A program made the position numbers and the translations under genes. The notes below the pieces were generated by a model. The model searched no databases and was not told the origin of the DNA. It worked only from the letters and a program-made list of their open reading frames with translations. Shown here in pieces: positions 5,716 through 10,430 of a stretch of DNA of 10,430 nucleotides (positions are counted from its first letter, which is position 1; each line of letters starts with the position of its first letter). The stretch lies in contig VGXJ01000041.1 in the NCBI GenBank assembly GCA_016873375.1, forward strand, positions 1 to 10,430, given 5' to 3'. Source of the stretch: Phycisphaerae bacterium. Its GTDB lineage: Bacteria; Planctomycetota; Phycisphaerae; Phycisphaerales; SM1A02.

Positions 5716-7245
5716 ATGCCGAGCGAGCTCATGGTCCGGACGATCCTGCGCACGCGCGGCATCGGCCGGCGCTTTGCGGGCGTGACCGCCCTTGATGGCA
5801 TCGAGGCCGACGTCCGCGCAGGCGAAGTGCTCGCCATCGTGGGCGAGAACGGTGCCGGCAAGAGCACCCTGCTGAAGATCCTGTCGGGCGTGCTCGCACC
5901 GAGTTCAGGCTCGATTGAGGAGGTCGATGAGCACGGCCATGCGCACGAGCTGCGCCTGCGCAGCGTGGCCGAGGCGACGCAGGTTGGCATCGCGCTTGTG
6001 CACCAGGAACTGAACTTGGCGGAGCATCTTGACCTTGCAGGTGCGATTCTCCTTGGCCGCGAGCACCACCGCTTCGGCTGGCTCGACCTGCGGTCGATGC
6101 ATGCCGAAGCCGCCCGGTGGCTCGCGCGCGTGGGCCTCGATCTGGATCCATCGACGCTCTGCGGCAGCCTGCCGATCGCCCAGCGGCAACTGGTCGAGAT
6201 CGCGAAGGCCCTCAGCGCGAACGCGCGCATCCTGATCCTCGACGAACCGACCTCGAGCCTGAGTGCGCGGGAGACTGACCGCCTCCTCGCGATGCTTGAC
6301 GAGCTGCGCCGGAGCGGCGTGGCCATCGTCTATGTTTCCCACCACCTCGACGAAGTGCTGGCGATCGCCGATCGCGCGATCGTGCTGCGCGATGGCCGCA
6401 TGGCGGGAACGCTCGAACGCGCTTCGATGGATCGCGCGACGATCGAGCGGCTCATGGTCGGTCGCGACCTTCCGCCGACCACGGCGCGGCCCTCGCTCGG
6501 CGCTGCGCCCGACCGGCTCGTCGTCGATGGCGTGGTCACGTCCCACCGCCGCCGGCGCCCTGCCTCGCTGGTGGTCAAGCGCGGCGAGATCGTCGGACTC
6601 GCAGGTCTCGTCGGGGCGGGCCGCACCGAACTGCTCGAAGCGATCGCGGGGCTCGGTCACGCCAGCGGCACGATCATGCTCGACGGGCGTGCGCTGTCAG
6701 GCACCATGGCCCAGCGCGTTGCCCGTGGCCTGGCGATCGTTCCCGAGGACCGCGCCCGGCACGGACTGTTCACGCTCGACCCCGTGCGGACGAATGTCTC
6801 CATGGCGTGGCTCCCGCGCGGCGCCCATGTGGGGATGGTCGACCACGCCGGCGAACGCGACCTCGTCGATGGCATGATCACGCGACTGCGCCTGAGGCCA
6901 TCCGATCCTGCGCGACGCGTGCAGACGCTCTCGGGCGGCAACCAGCAGAAGACGGTCCTGGGCCGGTGGCTCGCGGTCGAGCCGAGCGTGCTCCTGCTCG
7001 ACGAGCCCACGCGCGGCGTCGATGTGGGTGCGCGGCACGACATCCACGAGGCCATACGCGCCGCAGCCACGACCGGCTGCGCGGTGCTGTTCGCATCGAG
7101 CGATCTCGAAGAAGTGCTGCTGCTGGCCGATCGCATCCTTGTCATGCATGACGGCGCGATCGCAGGCGAACTCGCCCGCGAGTCCGCCACGGAAGTCGCC
7201 ATCATGGGGCTCGCCACGGGCGGCGCCCTGGAGGCAGCACGATGA
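5716..7245 (+). CDS. sugar ABC importer ATPase, double domain (RbsA/MglA type)
   Basis: Energises the ribose-type importer; it has two nucleotide-binding domains in one 509-aa chain, the usual length. Domain 1: Walker A GENGAGKST (43-51), HQEL Q-loop region (96-99), a degenerate signature SLPIAQRQ (151-158), Walker B ILILDEPTSSL (172-182), and SHH (208-210) with the H-loop histidine. Domain 2: the P-loop is GLVGAGRTE (297-305), lacking the Walker lysine, as is normal in this family. The signature is LSGGNQQK (405-412), followed by LLLDEPTRGVDVGA (426-439), a hallmark of RbsA/MglA/XylG proteins. The start at 5716 is favoured by the TANNNT hexamer just upstream and by protein length; an ATG at 5731 is also possible. 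The stop overlaps the permease start (ATGA), so translation is coupled. The substrate is not readable from an ATPase; L-fucose is inferred from neighbours. Confidence 0.93.
   Translation: MPSELMVRTILRTRGIGRRFAGVTALDGIEADVRAGEVLAIVGENGAGKSTLLKILSGVLAPSSGSIEEVDEHGHAHELRLRSVAEATQVGIALVHQELNLAEHLDLAGAILLGREHHRFGWLDLRSMHAEAARWLARVGLDLDPSTLCGSLPIAQRQLVEIAKALSANARILILDEPTSSLSARETDRLLAMLDELRRSGVAIVYVSHHLDEVLAIADRAIVLRDGRMAGTLERASMDRATIERLMVGRDLPPTTARPSLGAAPDRLVVDGVVTSHRRRRPASLVVKRGEIVGLAGLVGAGRTELLEAIAGLGHASGTIMLDGRALSGTMAQRVARGLAIVPEDRARHGLFTLDPVRTNVSMAWLPRGAHVGMVDHAGERDLVDGMITRLRLRPSDPARRVQTLSGGNQQKTVLGRWLAVEPSVLLLDEPTRGVDVGARHDIHEAIRAAATTGCAVLFASSDLEEVLLLADRILVMHDGAIAGELARESATEVAIMGLATGGALEAAR
7230..7234 (+). 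promoter_or_regulatory. ribosome-binding site of the permease
   Basis: GGAGG 7 bases before the ATG at 7242, inside the last codons of the ATPase gene. It is the best Shine-Dalgarno match noticed in the window and shows that this organism uses such sites for genes inside an operon. Confidence 0.7.
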
Positions 7246-8222
7246 GGAAGCACTGGGGACTGCTCGGGATTTTCCTCGTGGTGTGCATCGTGACGGCGCT
7301 TTACGGGAAGAACTTCCTGACGGCGTACAACCTGATGAACCTCGTGCAGCGCACGGCGCTCTTCTCCATCCTGGCGCTCGGCGTGGGGTTCGTGATCGGC
7401 ACCGGCGGCATTGATCTTTCGCTCGGTTCGGTGGTCTGCCTCGTGGGGATCGCCGTGCCGTGGCTGCTCATCGAGCACGGTTGGTCACCGTGGGCCGTCG
7501 TGCCCATCGTGCTGGCCGGGTCGGCGCTCATCGGTCTCGGGCACGGCCTGCTCATCACGCGACTGCGGCTGCAGCCATTCCTCGTCACGCTCTGCGGGCT
7601 GCTCCTTTACCGCGGCATCGCGCGCTGGATGACCGGCGACCAATCGCAGGGATTCCAGGGCGAATTCGCCGAGCTGCGCTCGATCGCCGTCGGCCGCATT
7701 CCGCTGCCGGGGCTCGAGGCCTTCCGGCTGCCGGCGACCACGATCCCGCTCATCGTGCTGGCCACGGTTGCGGCGATCTTCCTCACGCGCACCGTCTGGG
7801 GGCGATGGCTGCTCGCCACCGGCAGCAACGAATCGGCCGCACGCTACAGCGGCATCCCCACCGCTCGGCTCGTCACCGGGGCGTACGTCGCATGCAGCCT
7901 GCTCGCGGGGCTCGGCGGCATGCTGTTCATCTTCGATGTCGGCAGCGCGCAACCGAGTGACTTCGGGAACTTCTACGAGCTCTATGCGATCGCGGCGGCC
8001 GTGCTCGGGGGCTGCAGCCTGCGGGGCGGCAGCGTCAGCGTGGTCGGCATCGTGCTCGGCACCGCGACCCTGCAAGTCCTGCGCAATTCGATCAACCTTC
8101 TCGGGCTCGGTTCACAGCTTGAGTTCGCGGTCATCGGTGCGGTGCTCCTGGCCGGCGTGGCCGCCGATGAACTCGTGCGACGATGGCACGCCGCGCGGCT
8201 CGAACGCCGAGGTGCAGGATGA
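7242..8222 (+). CDS. sugar ABC importer permease (RbsC type)
   Basis: Inner-membrane channel subunit of the importer, 326 aa, expected to act as a dimer. Hydrophobic segments lie at about 6-21, 40-76 (two), 84-106, 112-126, 165-183, 210-232, 246-283 (two) and 290-309. Two family motifs are clear: GTGGIDLSLGS (53-63) and YELYAIAAAVLGGCSLRGGS (245-264), the conserved region of BPD_transp_2 permeases. In the second motif the usual following Gly-Ser is replaced by Val-Ser. The start codon shares an ATGA with the ATPase stop and has a good GGAGG site. The stop shares an ATGA with the next gene, an oxidoreductase, so transport and catabolic genes are translated from one message. Confidence 0.93.
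   Translation: MRKHWGLLGIFLVVCIVTALYGKNFLTAYNLMNLVQRTALFSILALGVGFVIGTGGIDLSLGSVVCLVGIAVPWLLIEHGWSPWAVVPIVLAGSALIGLGHGLLITRLRLQPFLVTLCGLLLYRGIARWMTGDQSQGFQGEFAELRSIAVGRIPLPGLEAFRLPATTIPLIVLATVAAIFLTRTVWGRWLLATGSNESAARYSGIPTARLVTGAYVACSLLAGLGGMLFIFDVGSAQPSDFGNFYELYAIAAAVLGGCSLRGGSVSVVGIVLGTATLQVLRNSINLLGLGSQLEFAVIGAVLLAGVAADELVRRWHAARLERRGAG
8209..8212 (+). promoter_or_regulatory. ribosome-binding site of the cytoplasmic oxidoreductase
   Basis: GAGG 6 bases before the ATG at 8219. With the ATGA overlap it settles 8219 as the start; the frame is open further upstream (to 8183) but only inside the permease gene. Confidence 0.6.
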
Positions 8223-9313
8223 ACGCATCGACCGCCTCGGACCTGTGCTCGCTCCCACAGGCGTGGCCGCTGCCGACGGCGCCCCGACCGATCACGATCC
8301 TCGGCGCGGGATCGATCGTTGCCGATGCCCACCTGCCGGCGTACCGAGCACTCGGCTTCGCCGTCGAGGCGATCGTGGATCCCGACCTCGAGCGCGCCAA
8401 GGCGCTCGCCGATCGCTGGGGCATCGCCCGGGCCTCTTCCACGCTGGATCCGGAACTGTGGCACGACGGCACGATCTTCGATGTCGCGGTGCCGCCGCAA
8501 GCACTTGACTCGGTGCTCGCCGCGCTGCCCCGTGGCGCCGCCGCACTCGTCCAGAAGCCGCTCGGTCTCGATCTTGCCCACGCCACACGCTTGCGGAGCC
8601 TGGTCCGCGAGCGCAGGCTGCGTGCGGCGATGAACTTCCAACTTCGCTTCGCACCCTCGATGATCGCACTGGCCCACCTTGTGCGCTCCGGTGCGCTCGG
8701 CGCGCTGACGGATCTTGAGGCCCGAGTCACCTGTGCCATGCCCTGGCACCAGTGGCCATTCCTCCGGTCGCTCGAGCGCATCGAGTTCACGCTGCATTCG
8801 ATCCACTACCTCGACCTGCTGCGATCACTCGCCGGCGAACCACGCCGGGTCTGGGCGCGAGCGGTGCCCCACCCCGAGGCGGGTGGGCTGCCGGCCACGC
8901 GATCGAGCGCGATCCTCGATGTCGGCGACCAGGTGCGATGCACGCTCTCGATGAATCATCACCATGTGCATGGCCCCCGCCATGAAGCCAGTGAACTCCG
9001 CGTCGAGGGCACACGCGGCGCGGCAGTCGTGAAGATGGGCGTGAACCTCGACTACCCGGCGGGGCAGCCCGATGCGCTCGAGGTGGCCGTCGATGGACAG
9101 CCGTGGCGAACCGTTCCGCTCGTCGGCTCGTGGTTCCCCACGGCCTTCCGTGGACCGATGTGCAACCTTCAGCGATTCATCGCCGGCGAGGATGCTGCGC
9201 TGGTCAGTCCCATCGAGGATGCATGGCGCTCCATGCAGCTCGTCGAGGCCCTCTACGCATCGAGCGACCACGGCGGTATACCGTTGCCCGCAGACCCGGA
9301 CCCCCTGCCATGA
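8219..9313 (+). CDS. cytoplasmic Gfo/Idh/MocA oxidoreductase, candidate sugar dehydrogenase
   Basis: NAD(P)-dependent oxidoreductase-family protein of 364 aa without a signal peptide. The Rossmann motif is GAGSIVADAHLP (29-40), with VDPD (53-56) at the end of the second strand. The usual EKP motif reads QKPLG (112-116): Lys113 is kept and the preceding Glu is Gln. The C-terminal alpha/beta domain includes AMPWHQWPF (173-181) and the catalytic-type motif HSIHYLD (193-199), with His193 and His196. It lies between the permease and the lactonase, overlapping both by ATGA. In the known oxidative L-fucose route the enzyme needed here is L-fucose 1-dehydrogenase, usually a short-chain or aldo-keto reductase type. 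This protein may replace it, since other Gfo/Idh/MocA members oxidise aldoses at C1 (for example glucose-fructose oxidoreductase). The family call is firm; the reaction is inferred from position only. Confidence 0.88.
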   Translation: MNASTASDLCSLPQAWPLPTAPRPITILGAGSIVADAHLPAYRALGFAVEAIVDPDLERAKALADRWGIARASSTLDPELWHDGTIFDVAVPPQALDSVLAALPRGAAALVQKPLGLDLAHATRLRSLVRERRLRAAMNFQLRFAPSMIALAHLVRSGALGALTDLEARVTCAMPWHQWPFLRSLERIEFTLHSIHYLDLLRSLAGEPRRVWARAVPHPEAGGLPATRSSAILDVGDQVRCTLSMNHHHVHGPRHEASELRVEGTRGAAVVKMGVNLDYPAGQPDALEVAVDGQPWRTVPLVGSWFPTAFRGPMCNLQRFIAGEDAALVSPIEDAWRSMQLVEALYASSDHGGIPLPADPDPLP

Positions 9314-10158
9314 CCCACAGAAGGATCGACAGCCATCAGCACTTCTGGCGTCGCGCGCGCGGCGACTACCACTGGCTCACGCCCTCGATGACCGCGCTGT
9401 GGAATGACTTTGAGCCTGACCAGCTTCGCCCGCAGCTGCTCGCCCGCGGCATCAGCGGCTGCATCGCCGTGCAGGCTGCCGAGAGCGTGGAGGAATCGCT
9501 CTTCCTGCTTGAGTTGGCGCGGCAGCATCCTTGGATCGAGGGTGTCGTCGGCTGGGTCGATCTGCGATCGACAGGTGCAGTCGCAGACATCATGCGGCTC
9601 CGCGAGCGCGGTCCACTCGTGGGCGTGCGGCCGATGCTGCAGGATCTTGCGGATGACCGCTGGATCCTCGATGCGCGCTGCCAGCCTGCTCTCGCCTGGA
9701 TGGCGGCGCACGGCATTCGTTTCGATGCGCTGATCCGTCCGCACCAGCTCGGCGCGATCGCGCGGCTGATGGACCGGCACCCGACGCTGCGTGTGGTGGT
9801 CGATCACATGGCCAAGCCCTCGATCGCCCTCGGCGGAGAGTGGACCGAGGCGGGCCCTTGGCTCCGCGGCTTGAAGTCGCTCGCACAGCGCGGTGCCTAT
9901 GTCAAGCTCAGCGGCGCGCTCACCGAGGCGAGGCCCGGCGCGGGTGCCCGGGAACTGCGGCCGTTCGTCGATTCGGTGCTCGATGCCTTCGGTCCATCGC
10001 GAACCATGTGGGGCAGCGACTGGCCGGTGGTCCTTGGTGCCGCGAACTACGCGCACTGGGACTTGATCACGCAGGAGCTGCTCCTAGGGCTTCGCGCAAG
10101 CGACCGCGAGCAGGTGCTCGGGACATCCTGTGCACGCTTCTACGGACTTGGCGATTGA
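9310..10158 (+). CDS. amidohydrolase-family L-fuconolactonase
   Basis: Predicted to open L-fucono-lactone to L-fuconate in the cytoplasm. It is a 282-aa TIM-barrel hydrolase of the COG3618 group, the usual length. Visible motifs: IDSHQHFW (6-13, His9 and His11 being the HxH pair), YHWLTP (20-25), GVVGWVDL (78-85), VGVRPMLQ (104-111), FDALIRPHQL (138-147), VVDHMAKP (163-170), VKLSG (198-202) and MWGSDWPV (233-240, Asp237 at the barrel end). The ATG at 9310 forms an ATGA overlap with the previous stop; an earlier reading to 9103 lies inside the oxidoreductase gene and lacks the family start. No Shine-Dalgarno site is seen, so translation is probably coupled. The L-fuconate dehydratase 34 bases downstream supports the fuconolactone assignment over the related rhamnono-, galactono- or dicarboxylate lactonases of this family. 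Confidence 0.88.
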   Translation: MTHRRIDSHQHFWRRARGDYHWLTPSMTALWNDFEPDQLRPQLLARGISGCIAVQAAESVEESLFLLELARQHPWIEGVVGWVDLRSTGAVADIMRLRERGPLVGVRPMLQDLADDRWILDARCQPALAWMAAHGIRFDALIRPHQLGAIARLMDRHPTLRVVVDHMAKPSIALGGEWTEAGPWLRGLKSLAQRGAYVKLSGALTEARPGAGARELRPFVDSVLDAFGPSRTMWGSDWPVVLGAANYAHWDLITQELLLGLRASDREQVLGTSCARFYGLGD

Positions 10159-10192
10159 CGCACCTTCCTCCACGACCCTCAGCATCCTGACC

Positions 10193-10430
10193 ATGCCCAC
10201 CATCGCTTCACTCGAGGTCCTCGATGTCCGCTTCCCCACCAGCGATCACTTGGACGGCTCCGATGCGGTGCATACCGATCCTGATTACTCGGCGGCCTAT
10301 GTCATCCTGAGGACCGATGCTGCCGGTCTCGAGGGCCACGGCCTGGCGTTCACGATCGGTCGCGGCACCGAGGTCTGCGTCGCCGCCGTTCGCGCACTCG
10401 AACCCTTCGTCGTCGGCAGATCGCTCGCGT
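10193..10430 (+). CDS. fucD: L-fuconate dehydratase, enolase superfamily (5' part only)
   Basis: Removes water from L-fuconate to give 2-keto-3-deoxy-L-fuconate. Only the first 79 codons are in the window; the full enzyme is about 430-440 aa. The N-terminal capping domain is highly characteristic: LEVLDVRFPTSDHLDGSDA (7-25), DPDYSAAYVILRTD (29-42), GHGLAFTIGRGTEV (48-61) and VGRSLA (74-79). This closely resembles the Xanthomonas FucD/human ENOSF1 group and is hard to confuse with other acid-sugar dehydratases. The catalytic lysines and metal ligands lie beyond the window. The start at 10193 fits the family N-terminus. It follows the lactonase by 34 bases, probably in the same operon. No Shine-Dalgarno site is seen; CAGCAT, 7 bases before the ATG, is a weak version of the TANNNT element found at other starts. 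Confidence 0.9.
   Translation, partial: MPTIASLEVLDVRFPTSDHLDGSDAVHTDPDYSAAYVILRTDAAGLEGHGLAFTIGRGTEVCVAAVRALEPFVVGRSLA

Noticed and set aside
5905..6660. 251-codon open frame on the minus strand
   Set aside because: It is opposite the ATPase gene with its complete motif set, and its composition is typical of antisense reading.

Overview
The window is G+C-rich DNA, tightly packed on both strands, from a bacterium that is probably a planctomycete, perhaps Phycisphaerae. That guess rests on base composition, a Tat-exported Gfo/Idh/MocA lipoprotein, a second Gfo/Idh/MocA enzyme in a sugar operon, and scarce Shine-Dalgarno sites. It is an inference only; there is no rRNA or other marker gene here.

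Left half (1-4526, minus strand), in transcription order: a Tat-signal, lipobox-bearing Gfo/Idh/MocA oxidoreductase (3180-4526), a secreted beta-lactamase-fold serine hydrolase (1756-3141), and an ABC-F ATPase of the Uup type (1775 down to the window edge, C-terminus missing). They are packed like one transcription unit. The ABC-F start lies inside the end of the hydrolase gene, and a GTGA overlap joins the oxidoreductase stop to an upstream alternative start of the hydrolase.

Right half (4564-10430, plus strand): a sugar ABC importer of the ribose type (binding protein, double ATPase, permease), then a second, cytoplasmic Gfo/Idh/MocA oxidoreductase, an amidohydrolase of the L-fuconolactonase family, and the first 79 codons of L-fuconate dehydratase. 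Three successive ATGA stop/start overlaps tie ATPase, permease, oxidoreductase and lactonase together. The dehydratase N-terminus is very characteristic and gives the cluster its meaning: uptake of L-fucose (or a close relative) and oxidation through lactone and fuconate, the non-phosphorylating route. The sugar-oxidising step has no short-chain dehydrogenase in the window; the Gfo/Idh/MocA enzyme sits where that enzyme would be expected.

The two halves diverge from a 37-bp gap (4527-4563). In that gap, and before the ATPase gene, a TANNNT hexamer lies only 6-7 bases before the start codon, which suggests leaderless transcripts. A strong stem-loop (5640-5660) follows the binding-protein gene. 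No tRNA, rRNA, CRISPR array, insertion sequence or regulator gene was seen.
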